Shown one piece after another: positions 32,524-45,270 of a stretch of 64,000 bases of DNA. Within the stretch, counting starts at the first letter, position 1. Every line of letters starts with the position of its first letter. Below the pieces are notes generated by a model. That model was not told the DNA's origin. It did no database searches and worked only from the letters and a program-made list of their open reading frames with translations. The stretch is from assembly GCA_047967505.1 (NCBI GenBank), contig CM106541.1. One strand, 5' to 3'. The translations under genes and the position numbers were made by a program. The stretch comes from Dipteris shenzhenensis. Taxonomy: Eukaryota > Polypodiophyta > Polypodiopsida > Gleicheniales.

Positions 32524-33504
32524 ATTAGCCGAAAAAGAAATCAGGACCAGAGGCTAGAGGCTAAGCATGGCGATGCTCTAGGGCCATAGAGGAAAGGAGA
32601 ACGTGAGGGCGAAACGTTATCATGGGAGGGGAAAAGGAATTAGAAGGGGAGGGAATGAAGAGGGAGACTATGGCACAAGGGGAAAGGGAGAGGGGGAAGA
32701 GAAGCATGTACATGATGGAAGGAGGAATGTAAGGATGGAGACATCAAGGGAAGAGGACCATGCTTTATTTTGAAAGGAAGGGAAGGGAGAAGTCAAAGTA
32801 CTAGCAAGGTGGCTTTACAAGAATGAGCGTCTCTCATCAAGGAATAGCCCCCTCCTTTTATAGCCAAGAGAGAGGGTCTCTCCCAATAAATGCATCCTCC
32901 CACATGCATGGTGTGTGTGGAAGAGTCTCCCATGTGGGCTAGGCGGTTACGCACTCTCAATTGTGTGCGATAATGCTTGGCCACATTTTTCCACATATAT
33001 CAACTCCCATATCCCAAGTCTATATGATACTCCCTTGGTCTCTTCCCAATTTTATAATACATTCAAACATCTAGGAGGACAAGTGGAGGGCTGGCACAAG
33101 GAATCTTGCCACCTCATCCTACTTTTCCCATTATTTAACTTGCACTCTTGGACCTTCTATACCTCCCGAACATGGGCCTATCCTATATGGAGGAAATAAC
33201 CCAATATAATATCCATCTCCACCTATTTTATATTACTTCTCCCATGGACTTTGGGCCATATCTCCCTAAATGCAGCCTAGGTGGAGGGGTGGCACATGGA
33301 GGAGCCATGCCACCTTACATTTTATAATATTACTACCATGGATCACACCTTATGGGTCCTCTTACGTGGAAGGGTGGCACGTGGTCATGCCCTGCCACCT
33401 CAACCTTGGGCCCTGTGCACAGCATATTTTATTATACTATTGCCACACATACAAGCACACACACATATTTATGCCTTTTTCATTGGTCAAATTTATCCAT
33501 AACA
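32524..33504 (-). repeat. Family G 5' LTR (G1)
   Basis: 981 bp, from ATTAGCC to CCATAACA in plus order, collinear with 59,903-60,886. On the element's own strand it begins TGTTATGG and ends ...CTAAT instead of CA. Antisense frames across it (for example 32,915-33,199) are not genes. Confidence 0.9.
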
Positions 33505-34105
33505 ACACACATGCACACACACATGAATACCTCCCTAACTAGGAATTATTCTTTTATGTACCTTCGTGAAATATTCCCTTTACACTTTCTTTTTAACCAC
33601 CCCACATACCAAGCCAGCTAGCTAATCATCCCATAGCTCCTCTAATCCCTTCTTAACCCATGCACTCATTCCGTCCTTACTCCACTTGTGACTTAAACTT
33701 CACTTGTGGCTAAATGTTTTTTTTAATTATCTAAGAATCCATATGGTTGTCTATATTCCTAGGTAATGCGATAACAAGCTAAGGAAAATAGACATTTCTT
33801 GTCTACCCAAACGTAACTATGATGTTCTAATACCTAATTTGTTTGGATGGTGGTAGGTAAGTGGACCCTGACCTCAGAACTTGGACAGCCTGAGGATTCG
33901 ATGTATTTTTTCAATATTATGTTTGCCAAACTCAATATTATTAAAAATTCTTAATTTTGATCAAAATTTTTGCAAACTCTAGTTGCATTTTTCAACTTAG
34001 ATGTCAAAAACATTTTTTCCTTATATGTTCACCTTTTTTAACTTTTTATCCAGTTGATGGAATTAATTGTATGGCTCAATTATTGATGGGACTTTTTAAT
34101 CTAAA
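33505..34105. other. No recognised gene
   Basis: AT-rich flank of the G1 element. Only short frames; no motif that I can defend. Confidence 0.4.
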
Positions 34106-34109
34106 CACA

Positions 34110-34240
34110 CACCTCCGTGGGCGCATGTGCACATGCACATGTACACACACACGCATGCCACACACGCATGCATGCACACACACACACACACACACACACG
34201 CGCACGCACACACACACACACACACACACATGGACACACT
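34110..34240 (+). repeat. (CA)n microsatellite with CG/TG interruptions
   Basis: Long CA runs with CGCGCACG and GCATGCATGC interruptions, an alternating purine-pyrimidine tract with Z-DNA potential. His/Thr-rich frames here are artefacts. Confidence 0.95.
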
Positions 34241-34249
34241 TACTTAGGA

Positions 34250-36751
34250 ACACACATTTACATGAGACTTTGAATACCCATAAAACCCCTCTTTGGAGTG
34301 AAGGGGGAAATGTTTGAGTGGCCTTCACTAGTCCACGTATTTCCAAACAATTTATATAAGAAACATGACATGTATCCTATAGGCTATAACTGACATAGAG
34401 GCTCATGATCATGGCTCAAACACTTGTAAGCATTGTTAAAATTATCATCAAGATTAGTACTGTGTAGACCTCTTAGAGATCAATTCTTGCCTTGGGATTT
34501 ATAGAGGTCAAGAATTCTTGCCTTGGGAATCACAAACAATCTCCATTAGCATAAGGCACCCATGAGAGGAACACTTAGCTCACAGCATCAATAGACTATG
34601 GCTCAACTTGCACGATGAAAATAGAGATGAGACAATTCTAGTAGGATTTGGTTCATCTCATGGAAGTTAAAAAAGGATAAAATGTGGCCGTAGATGAAAG
34701 ATAGTCTCCGACAAAATCCTTGGGAGTGGGCACTATGTAAAAACCCCATAGCATGTGTGGATTTTTGTAACCTATATAGATTAAAGTATCCCTTATGCAT
34801 GAAAATTTTCACATTTTGAATTTAGAATGTATATTTTCTGTAATATAAAACCTCTGGTGTTGATCCATGTGCTATCTCACATATTTCTTAGTGACCCCCC
34901 CCAGGATAGAATCTCAAACACCTTGCTGAAGTAGAATAGATATTGAAACCGTTTCCTAGAGGATGGGAAACATCAAGAACAACATGAGAGAAGTTTGTAA
35001 CTTTATTGTTATGTCCTTTCCCAAGCTAGGCAATCTCATACATAGTAAAAGACTTGTACTAGTAGCTTGAAACACTTTTTTCTTAGTGGCTAATGGCAAA
35101 GGATCTGGAGAGAATCTTCCTAGGAATTTGGGTAAGATTCCTATTCTCAACAAATATGGTGGTCACCAAAAAACTACTCGATAGAGAGGTTTTGAGACCA
35201 GGAGGTTTCCAAAAACCTAGCTTTTCTAGAAAAAATATGAAAGATCCTTAGAGAATGGCTATAGATCTTGCTTAAAAAGGGTGGAGAGTTGCAACCTTTA
35301 GAATAAATTTTGGCCATGAGGAATCCTCTTTAAAAGAATAGTAAACATTTTTCTCTTGTAATAGCTTATAGGGGAAAATGACCTCAAGGAGATGCAATGG
35401 AGCTCAAAAAGGGTATCTACTATGTTTTAGCTTAAGGCAACTCCATTCTACTATAGTTCCAATAACTCATTCTTCAAGAATTAGTGTAGTAGACGTCTTC
35501 CAAGTAGCAAGTGGTAGCTTCTGGAAGATAGGCATCATGATTTCTAGCAAATATGAGCTCAAGAATAGCAAATTGCAAGAGGAGAGTAGTAGGAGGTAGG
35601 CAACTCATTTCGAACAAAGAGGAAGGCAATGGCAAGAGAGCAAGTTCAATGAGAGACAATATGGGGTGTTGTATACAAGTAAACAAATGGCAAAATGATG
35701 AAGCTCATTAGCTCTAATAATAGTGGTTGGACGGGAAGAGGATAAGACCAATGGACAATGGTACTATACCAAGAGTCAACTCAAAGATTCATTCAAGCTT
35801 CAATTATTCGATAAGGGCCACCAAGTACATCACTTTATAGCCACAAAGGCTGCATCTCTTCACATCATCTATGACCTCCGGAGGTCTCACTTCACAAAAT
35901 TTTAGTGTACCATGTGCATTCAAAAGGAGGGGTATTTTAATTCAACTTTTGGAAAAAATTTAATAGGACTACAATAAGATGAATTCAATTTCAAAAAAAT
36001 TCCCATTAGTTCATAAGTAAAGAGGGCTGGTTTTATTGGGGAAAATATTTTGGTTGATGGGTTTTTTTATAGCCCTTGAATGCACATGATATATAGGGTT
36101 TCTTAGTATTGCACTCCCGAGTCTATGACCCGAGGATTACCAAAAAGCGAGCAAGGAAAAGTGAGCGAACCAAAAAAGAGAGCAAGCAAAATAAAACAAG
36201 AAAAGATTGAAAAATCCCCTATTTTAGTAGTTAAAATATCTAAGTTCTTCAAAAGTCCATGAGAGAGTTGGACCTATGGCATTGCCAAGGCATCATTAGT
36301 AAAGACACACCCTATCTTAACTCACTTTTCCTTGCTCACTTTTTGGTAATCCTCCATAATCAAGCTCTCTCTCTCCACCATTATAAGCGAGATCACCAAT
36401 GAAACCTTCCATACAAGTTAAAAGTTTCCTAGGAATCTTTGAATGGAATACTCCACATTACATGCATGTGTAAATGCTTGGTTTTTTAAACTCTATATAC
36501 TCTTGGAACAAAATCGATATTTTTTTGTTCTTGCAAAAACCTCCCTCTTGAGTGACTCTCTTACATCCCACCAATCCAACAAAATCTAAAGAGTAGCTAG
36601 ATCCCTTTCTTTAAATCGAATTAAATTCAAAAAAAAATCAATCTTTGCTTATAGAAATCAAGAGTAGAAACCAAAATAGACAACAGATTGACATGGTCCC
36701 TATTAGGTAAACTTTCCTCTAGATCCGATGCAACAAATCAACAAATTTTTT
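34250..36751. other. No recognised gene
   Basis: Low-GC sequence with short frames only (for example 35,723-35,905). Near 36,150 the words 'gtgagcaaggaaaa' and 'gagcaagcaaa' recur. I see nothing I can name. Confidence 0.4.
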
Positions 36752-37143
36752 ATTAAATTCACATTTTGGATGCATGCAATTTTACTACATGGTGCAAAAG
36801 GTCATGATGGTCATATAAATCATGCCTTGCCATTTAAATTGATATGTAACATGATCCCATTTGTATTTGTAAATCAAAAGATATAGGATGTCGAAAGTCT
36901 CATGTTTTGGACCAAAACAGGGATTGTATCAATGGGAGGTCAATGCGCTCCCTATTTTGGCCTATTGTACACTCCCTGTTTTGGCTCAAAATATGATAAT
37001 TTTGGTGTCCTATATCTTTTGATTTACAACTCCAAATGGGGTCATGTTACATATCAAATTGAATGGCAAGGCATGATTTAGATGATCATCATGACATTTT
37101 GTGCCACATAGTAAAATTGCATGCATTAAAATGTGAATTTAAT
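36752..37143. repeat. 392-bp foldback (MITE-like hairpin)
   Basis: Arms at 36,752-36,928 and 36,968-37,143 are inverted repeats of about 175 bp with scattered mismatches: AAATTCACATTTTGGATGCA pairs with the segment ending ATTAAAATGTGAATTT, ATCAAAAGATATAGGA with TCCTATATCTTTTGAT, and CCAAAACAGGG with CCCTGTTTTGG. The loop is about 39 bp. No ORF. Confidence 0.85.
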
Positions 37144-37144
37144 G

Positions 37145-38265
37145 GACTATTAGCCAGTTTCTTGCACCAGATTTAGAGCAAGGTTGCTCGTAAGAGGAAG
37201 CATGTTAGAAAATCTATCTATGTTGGCCAAAAGCAGTCAAATATTTTCTATGCAAGCTCATCTGATGAAACCAAGGTAGACTTTCAATGTTAAGGAATCA
37301 CTATAAATCTTGATTCTTTATTAATGATGAGTACATACATACAATGAGATTATGTATTTCTAGCCCATCCATTTCTTGTTAGCTCACTTTACTCTTCACT
37401 CACTAGTTTGGTCCTACTCGCTCGACATCACTTGCTTGATAGATTGCTTCATATGACCCCTTCGCCATTCTATACCCCTTATTAATCCTTAAATACACAC
37501 ATGGTCACGAATGCACACATATACCCATGGTCACAAACCCACATACATAGGGACACACATGAACACAAGGCTCCAAATCCCCATCAATATGTATTAACTT
37601 TGAGACTAAACAAACCACTCCTTGCACAATGCAATATTATAAATGGTTCTCTCATAGATCTTTCACTTCACTTTTCCAATATCTTAAATTTTAATTCTTT
37701 TACTTGAATTCACCACATCATCAAAACAAAATAGAGGCGAATCTTGCAAATTCTTTCAAATTTTTTGAAGTAGAATCATGTAAATAGGAAGCATTACCTC
37801 TTGATTTGATAAGTTATTTTCTTCTTCAGTAAAACTAGTCAATAAATTTATCACAATGTCTTGGATCTTGCGAGCTCAATGAAAACATTAATTGGTAGTA
37901 AGATTTTTTATTTGTCCAAGCTACATGAAAAAGCTAGCTAAAATTCTACTAAATGATTCTTATTTCTCTTTACCCTAAGCCAAATAAATATCCAATCCTT
38001 CATTGGTTGTAGAAACTAATATCATAAAATGTTGCTCACTTTCCATTTTAAAGTATTTACCCATGTACATGATAACTCTTTTAGAACTCATTTACATTGG
38101 TTTGGTTACATAGGATCAATTTTCTATTAGGATTTATATGGTCATTATTTGATGCATTGGGAGAAGCATGTCATGATAAATTAGCTTCTCTTCATTTCTT
38201 GATTTTGTTAGAATGACTCACAATTTTGGCATTGTGAAACAATCATAAGACTTCAAGGTATTTTA
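37145..38265. other. No recognised gene
   Basis: AT-rich, short frames only; a small cluster of 'cacacatg' words at 37,495-37,560 foreshadows the CA repeat at 38.27 kb. Confidence 0.4.
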
Positions 38266-38269
38266 ATAT

Positions 38270-38342
38270 GCATGCACACCCACACGTGCATGTGTACATG
38301 TGCACACACACACATACACACACACACACACACTTACACACA
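38270..38342 (+). repeat. (CA)n microsatellite
   Basis: CA-rich run with TGTACATG and GTGCATG interruptions, similar in make-up to the one at 34.1 kb. Confidence 0.95.
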
Positions 38343-38344
38343 AA

Positions 38345-40361
38345 AAATTTTAATTAATTTCTTCTATAATTTATTTTCTCTTTATTTAAATGCAACTTTA
38401 GTCTATTGGTACATTTCCTTTAAAGTTGAGTTAATGCATTATATATTACCTACTACACCTAAGAATTCAATTCTTAATCTTCTCAGCATTGAGAAAGTCC
38501 AAGTGTCCTTAGTAACCTTAAATGTAATTACAAGGACTCAGGCTAAGGCTTTCAGTAAGGAACTTTGAAAGCAAGCCAAAAGAGATAAGGTAGCCCATTG
38601 AAACTTTGAGAGGCAACTCATCTACACATGGAAATGCTAAATGAGCCACTAGGATTGGGAAGGGCCATGATAGGGTCATCATCCAAGATGGTTCTGATGA
38701 AGACGCTGCCACCTTGGCCACATCATCTTCTTTTCGTGATACTTCCTCAAATGGAGGCTTGATCACTCCTCCTCTCAAAGAAGTCAAGGAATCACTAAGG
38801 ACCCATGTCCAAGGTAGTGCAATAGTGCCTAAAAGTTAGGACAAATATACAAACCCCTTGATAGAGAAACAACACATGGTCGAGACACAAAACTTGGTAT
38901 GTGAGTGCCAAGAAAAGTTTGAAGAAATACTATAGGAAAGCAAGGGAGATGATATGATCTATCTTAGACACAAGACAATCAATAGAGCCTCTAAATCCTT
39001 GCAAATGCCTGAAAGAGTGGAAGGGTCCACTAATGAAGTGGACATTTGGAGAAAACCTCTCCTTGAAAAAACTAAAGGATCCACATGGCAAATGCACTGA
39101 ATGCATCAATGTAGCGCACATGTGGCCTAGGACACTATAGCTTTCACCTCTGACATGGAGCATCCTAAACAGATCATCACTTTATGACATTTCAGCATTG
39201 GCTCAGTTATGCTGCATTGCACCACCCTTGGATACAATTATTTCCACCACCTCTTTCGATTAGCAGATCATTCCTCAACACGAGGATACCTATGAATTAG
39301 TGCCGTCTTGCCCCAGTGTTGTAGGTATCATCAAGTTCAACCATAGTGCAACCTGTGGAGACTCAGTGTTTCAACATGCACTTATTTCTATAGTATAGAG
39401 TCCATACTTGATGCAAATTAGTGGTTGGATCCATGACCTCAAATCCATCCCTTCATTAGCATTAGGCACCTCGTATGCCTCAAGGATACATCTAATGATT
39501 TTTATGTTGTATTTTAGGCTTCTAGTCTTTTATACTGTTAGCTCCTTCCTGACGAGCCTATGGAAGATGCTACATCCCATGCCAATCAATGTTTAGCTAT
39601 GCACACATCAAACGACCTTCATCTCATGATAGTTGAGCATACAAGTTTGACAGGTTGCCATACCTTTTCAGCTTTACAGGCCTCTTCATCAGCAAACAAG
39701 ATTATCATACCTGCACCTTTGGCACCATATTTTCAATCCCTAGATCATTCTGTCCACACCAACTATGCAGTATTCTTCAACCCCGCATCATTTGATAGAG
39801 ATCATACTCTACTGTAGCATACCTCACACATTGCTCTGCTAGTTCTTTTGGGTTGGTGACACCCTTGTATGTCACAACCTACTAGATTCTTTCTCCATTG
39901 CTACATCGACTAGCTTCACATCCGGCTGCCTCTTCTTTAGAGCTACTGCATAGTCCATGGTCACTCATGACATGATAAGCTTTGACATGATTAGCATGCA
40001 GCCATACACACAGTTCTTCATGCAGTCATCTTTTGATTAACTACTCTTTAATCCAGGTGGACTTTACTTTTTACACATTTCCTTCCTCTTCCTTTCAGCC
40101 GATCTTTTGGGTTTTATTGCCAAAGGAGAAGGATGACCCACAACTTAAGAGGGGTAAATGCACGATATGTATAGTATCGTATATTGTATTCATTGTATAT
40201 AATTCAACTATGTAGTCACCATGCTCACATACACACATACTACTCTAATTTCTTTTCAGTTTTCTTAACCAGTTTTGGATGCTATCATATATACACCAAA
40301 TGAAACACAAAAAGGTCTTGTACATGCACCCTCTACTTACCCAGTGCATTTTAAGTGGGGG
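38345..40361. other. No confident gene; possible retroelement internal region
   Basis: VITRTQAKAFSKEL near 38,525 resembles the (V/I)TR(S/A)QAK words found near the protease of plant gypsy elements, but nothing around it confirms this. At 40,353 AAGTGGGGG is followed by TGTTGAGGATGG, which could be a polypurine tract and LTR start; I found no second LTR. Confidence 0.25.
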
Positions 40362-40486
40362 TGTTGAGGATGGTGTAAATTGCACCATATCTCTAGGGTA
40401 TTAGGTGGAAAACCTAGCCCTAACCTTAAGGGATTCACATATATATCTTCATGTCCATGTTCAATACAACTTTATCATGTGTACTC

Positions 40487-40522
40487 CTCCCTCTCTCTCC
40501 CTCTCTCTCCCTCTCTCACTTC
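40487..40522 (+). repeat. (CTCTCTCC)n microsatellite
   Basis: About four units of CTCTCTCC at the broken 3' edge of the inverted family A fragment. Confidence 0.9.
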
Positions 40523-41640
40523 TGCTATCACTGCAAACATATCCCATGGTTCTTTGGATGTCTTGAATGTGTGGAGTTGTCCACGCATGATATCTTGCAC
40601 ATTCTTCTTGATCAAATGATATGCATATTTGTCTTTCTTATCCCAATTTTCCTATGCTTGGTCAATGGAAGGATCTACTATAGGTGCGAACACTATTTGT
40701 ATAGGTGTAGATCTTGCCACTTGTGCTCTGGAAATGGTGGGAGTTGTTGTTGCACCGTCAGATGGTCTAGGTGTAGACCCATTGACATACTCCCATTTGT
40801 CTTGAAGTACAAGAATGGTCACCATTTGGTATTTCCATGTGCCGTAATTTGAGTTGTCTAACTTAGCAAATGCCTCCAAATTGAGGTTGCTATTCATAGA
40901 CATGACAAGAAATGTACTCAATGTGCTATGAAAAATCACTGTCTAAATCAACTACAAAACACTATCTAAATCGTCTGCAAAACACTGTCTATATCAAGTG
41001 GAACTGTCAGTGAAGATAAAACTATAATATATTCCAATCTGTTACAAGGCTTGTGGAAAATGATGCCAAGAATATCTAAGAGGCTTTACAAGGCTCAATA
41101 GTGTTCACAATGCCAGAAAATAGCCAATAGGCTTTACAATGGTGACATGTGAGTGTAAAGTCAAATACTATGCAATCTTCCCGTTGATCAATTGACCAAT
41201 GCCTCTGAAAAACTCTAAATTCTACTCACTAAACTAAAGGTGGTCAGGGTTTAGGAAATGTGGGGATGTGAAACTGCATGTGAGCATAGGGATTGACTCC
41301 AAGTAGGTACTATTTGGGAATTTTTGGGAAATTTTGGGCATGGCTTTGATTGGCTGCTTTAGAGTTCTCTCCTCTAAATATGATCTTATCTACTCTTATC
41401 TAGATCTAAACCAATCATCAAGCAATGAAAAAGGAGCAAATAACTACTTTTCTTTTGTTCATTTTAGGTGTTTGGTCAAATGCGCCGATGTAGAGGCTTG
41501 TGTGTGTGCAAGAAGTGGATTTGTTATCGAGGATAAAATGTGTGTGATACTTGCATTGAATGTATGCATGATGTGGCTAACACATAAAAAATCAAGTGTT
41601 TTTCCTTTTTGGAGCACCCTCAAATTGTTCCTAGATAAAG
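40523..41640 (-). pseudogene. gag: Ty1/copia family A fragment, copy 3 (inverted)
   Basis: On the minus strand the leader (about 41,640-40,940) matches window positions 1-690. gag begins with ATG near 40,900 (MSMNSNLNLEAFAKL, then NYGTWKYQMVTILVL and LQDKWEYVNGSTPRPSD). It shares with copy 1 the TAG in QA*E-WDKKDKYA, continues DIMRGQLHTFKTSKEPWDMF, and is cut at about 40,523. With copy 1 it forms a diverged inverted pair 39 kb apart. Confidence 0.85.
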
Positions 41641-42510
41641 AGATATCGCTCAATCAAGGTGGAGGGGCAAATAAGGGTGGAAATGATGATGGGGAAAGAG
41701 GGGTCACATGCATAATAGTGCCTGTGAAGGGCTATTCCTATGGAGTAGTGTGATGAAGTGTTATCCTGGCTCACATGCAGTGCTTGATAAGAGGTAAGTG
41801 TGCCTAGTAGGAGGTTGAGTGCCATGTGGCATTGATGATGTGAAATTTTGATTCGTCAACTATTGACGTGGCTCTATGGTGGCATATGATGATGCGGCTT
41901 TGTTGAGTCAGTAGATAATATGGCAGATAGGGTCACATGCTGACATGTCATGCAATGATGTGGTAGATATTTGAGGTGGTAGATAGACTTCCACATGTTA
42001 GGATAAGGTGGGGTGACATGTCAATCAGTGGCCACATGTTGGGGTGACATGGAAAAAAGCATGCGCTACTATTGTGGCAACTATGCCACGTGGAGGATAA
42101 GGTAGGGTGATGTGTTAGCAAGGCCAACCCTGTTTATTGGTAGATAAGCCTTGAGTGATGATGTGCACATTGTGTAGACTTGCTTACGTGGTAAGATAAG
42201 GTGCCCGGTGGCACATTGGATTGTTACACCACATGGCAAAAGAAAAGCCTAACCTTGGGATGATAAGGTTAGATGGAATCGTTTGAGATTCTATTGAAAT
42301 TTGAAAAGATTCTATTTGAGGTCAAGAGTTCCATTTGCTGGCCCATCATCATGGGTCAATGTAATAGTACGGCTGCTAGCCTTGGACATTGCTGGATGTG
42401 CACCATGCTGCGTGGATGTCACTGAAAGCTGTCGGTGGAGAGGTATCTCTGCTATAGATGAGCTTGGCAATTGCAGCATCTACTAGATAGTCGGCTTAGC
42501 GAGCATCTAC
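41641..42510. other. Noncoding, likely family A LTR part
   Basis: Contains repeated 'gatgtggtag' and 'gacatgtca' words whose reverse complement resembles 28,625-28,800. A frame at 42,301-42,486 shows nothing recognisable. Confidence 0.35.
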
Positions 42511-43235
42511 CAACCACCACGCTGGTGATAACTTATCCAGCACTAACCCTGCACTACTACTGTGCTATCCCTACATTACTGCCGTGCTATCCTAAAATTT
42601 GTTGCATAGTGCTATACTAAAACAATGCCCTTTAGACTGTTTATTGTTTCATTAACTGTTAGATCTCATCCCATGCTTGCTTTCAGTATATCCCAACAAC
42701 CACCGCACTAGTTTCCCATAAAGAATCCACACATCCTACAAATCCATTCATCTTGTAATAATAGAAGCAAACTACCATGTTGGTGGCTATTCATATCCTA
42801 GTGCAAACCAACCACCGCACGGGTAATAACTTATCCTGCATTACTAGCGTGCTATCCCTACACTACTTATGTGCTATCCATACACTACTGCCGTGCTATC
42901 CTAAAATTTTTGCATAGTGCTATACTAAAACAATGCCCTTTAGACTATTTATCATTTCATTGACCATCAAATTTCATCCCATGCTTTCTTTTAGTATATC
43001 CCAACAACCACCACGCTAGTTTCCCACCATAATGAATCCACACATCCTACAAACCCATTCATCTTGTAATAATAGAAGCAAACCACTGCGCTGGTGGCTA
43101 TTCATATCCTAGTGTAACCAGTTACCACACTGGCGATAACTTATCTTGTACTAATCATACACTACTGCTGTGCTATCCCTACACTACTACCGTGCTATCC
43201 TAAAATTTGTTGCATAGTGCTAGTGCCCTTTAGAT
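42511..43235. repeat. Tandem repeat, about 300-bp unit, 2.4 copies
   Basis: Units start near 42,513, 42,811 and 43,124. Each runs 'accac-cgctggtgataacttatc', 'tgtgctatccctacactact', CGTGCTATCCTAAAATTT, 'atagtgctatactaaaacaatgcccttt' and 'tcatcttgtaataatagaagcaaacc'. The third is cut after its first 110 bp. Inside each unit a 20-bp 'tacactactgccgtgctatcc' phrase is itself repeated two or three times. Confidence 0.85.
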
Positions 43236-43239
43236 GGGT

Positions 43240-44000
43240 GTTCTTCTTGTTTTCCTTGTCTACTACTTGTACATGTGATGGTAATATCACTCGGGTTTCA
43301 CTCATTGGAAGTTGAGGAAATCCAAATCTATATTTTTTTGTTTTCTTGAAGCATGTTTTTCTATGTCTATGAGTTTGGATTTCTTTTTGTGAGAAGGGAA
43401 ATAATTAAATGTCTGTAGAGATGTATTTGTCCACAAAAGCTTCTATCTCTATATTTGTGGATACACCAAAAATTGGTGCGCAATCAATCCAAAGAAGTCC
43501 ATGATCGTGTTGGCGTCCCCTATTTCAAAATTTAGTAGATACTAATTATGAGATCTTCTAGTGTGCTCTCAACCTGTGTGGCTTGTAATAGTCATTAATC
43601 TTATTTTGTATTCTCTGCAACAAGCCTTGTAGGGCTGAGCAGATCATATTAGAATTTCTAATACAATTTATTTTTGAGTAGCAAATTCTCATGTAGTGTG
43701 GATCTTATGACTCTATAATATTATAAACTTTGACCCTATAGCATGATTGGAGTAATCTTATTGTTTTGAGTCATAAATTCTCATCAAGTGTATCCATGAA
43801 AAATGTCCCTTATGTATCCATGAGAGAATGTCCCTTATGTATTCAAATATAATCAAATAATAATACAAATGGAAGAAATATCAAAAGTAAATATCCTAAT
43901 GTATTGTAACATTTAACATAAGTTAAAAAAACACCATCATTATCAACACAAACAAGGTAAAAATGTTCAAGGACTCATGTTTTTTAGGTCGTCTACATGC
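43240..44000. other. No recognised gene
   Basis: AT-rich, no ORF of note. It may be the 3' flank or untranslated region of the minus-strand Ulp1-like locus. Confidence 0.35.
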
Positions 44001-44429
44001 TTTACAATGGAATAGAGTCTGATGAATCCTCTTGAGGCCATGATGCTCTAAGAGTACATTGAGTCTCTACTTCTTGTGTAGATGGTGTACACTGAGTTTC
44101 TAGTTTTGGTGCAATCTATAACAAGCCTAGTAGGGCTGAGCTCATGATAGACTCAATCTCTTACTCCTTTGCAAGATGTGATCCTATAAATGCACATTGA
44201 GTCTCTAATTTAGGTGGAGACTGTAATGCTTTTGCTATAGACTAATTCTCTTCTCCCTTTGCAAGTTGCAACTCTACTTGAGGCTGTGATGCACAAGGAG
44301 ACTGAATTGTCTCTTGTTTTTCTTTGGCTCCTGCAAGTTCTTCATTGACATCATGTTGTTTCCCAATGGTAGCAGTTAGGTCGTGAATAGTCTAGCCATA
44401 AAATCTTATAGCTCGAGATTTGTATATGC

Positions 44430-45270
44430 TTCTATTGAGACATGTTCAAAATTTTCATTGAGGAACAACATGCAGTTGTAGGCAACTCTCCACCCACTAC
44501 TAAATCTGTCTTTCTACTCCACTATGATACGTGTCTAGAAATTTGGTTCGCCTTGATGCTGCCTGATTTTTCTAATCATCGGCTACTAACTTGTTTGCAG
44601 ACTGGTCCATCATGACATATGACAAAGTGAATTTGTGTAGTAAATAGTAAGATGCATGTTCATAATGATATGATAAAAGAACACTTACTTGAACACCCCA
44701 TGAAATCCTCTAAATGAATTGACAAACCAACAATGGTTGTCATCAAGGTCCCACACTATTAGGCTCCAATGTAAGCTACATCACCAATAAAGAAAAAAAG
44801 ATTTATTGACACAATATTAAGTATTAATTGTCACAATATTACAAATAAAAGAGTAAAAGAAAGGTTGAGATGATACTTACTTCTCATAATATGGCATAAA
44901 TACGACTAGCATGCCATCCAAGTCTAAAGGTTGTAACATTATACAAACATCATCTATCGTCTTCTTGGCATCAGTAAGTACAGCTGATAGGAGAGAAGTG
45001 AGCATAAACACATGATTCTGTATTGATATAGGAAAGTGAGATATAGCCGTACTGCAGTAATAAATAAACAAATGTTAGTAGAAGATTGAATAAAAGATTG
45101 AAGTATCAAGCCAAGAGAAGTTCATATCAAACCTAAGGATGGCCATCATGACTTTGTCATTAGCCTCTTTCAAAGGGTCAGAGAGGATTGTAACTTCCTC
45201 ACTACCAAATGTCAAAACATGAGGTCACTAGCAAATGATAACCCTGACATCAAAAGAGCTCCCCATTTCA
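44430..45270 (-). pseudogene. Ulp1 catalytic module 2 (distal): His-Trp and Asp kept, Cys lost
   Basis: One exon (45,071 down to 44,880) reads TDAKKTIDDVCIMLQPLDLD then VVFMPYYEK, with a GTAAGT donor. The next exon, after an AG acceptor near 44,783, reads LHWSLIVWDLDDNHCWFV, the catalytic His-Trp and Asp. Further on (about 44,500) the Cys region reads FSSGWRVAYN where module 1 has HSCGWRVRYN, so the nucleophile Cys is replaced by Ser. This module could not be an active cysteine protease. Confidence 0.65.

Larger units (their letters stand above)
29359..33504 (-). mobile_element. Ty3/gypsy family G, internally deleted copy (G1)
   Basis: LTRs at 29,359-30,068 (truncated) and 32,524-33,504 enclose only 2,455 bp. 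Next to the left LTR is the G-rich polypurine tract and a scrap of the pol C-terminus. Next to the right LTR is the primer-binding site. Between them is ORF1 with its RNase H domain. gag, protease, RT and integrase are absent, so this copy could move only if helped. The left LTR lost about 265 bp and joins a copia fragment directly, so target duplications cannot be checked. Confidence 0.85.

Noticed and set aside
34117-34346. His/Thr-rich and Cys/Val-rich frames at 34.1-34.3 kb
   Set aside because: Direct reading of a CA microsatellite.
40362-40522. LTR start after AAGTGGGGG
   Set aside because: TGTTGAGG after a short G-run is suggestive, but no partner LTR, primer-binding site or LTR end was found, so it is not called as a feature of its own.
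42511-43235. CRISPR-like array
   Set aside because: Units are about 300 bp without short repeat/unique spacer alternation, and the genome is a plant's. No CRISPR array seen anywhere in the window.
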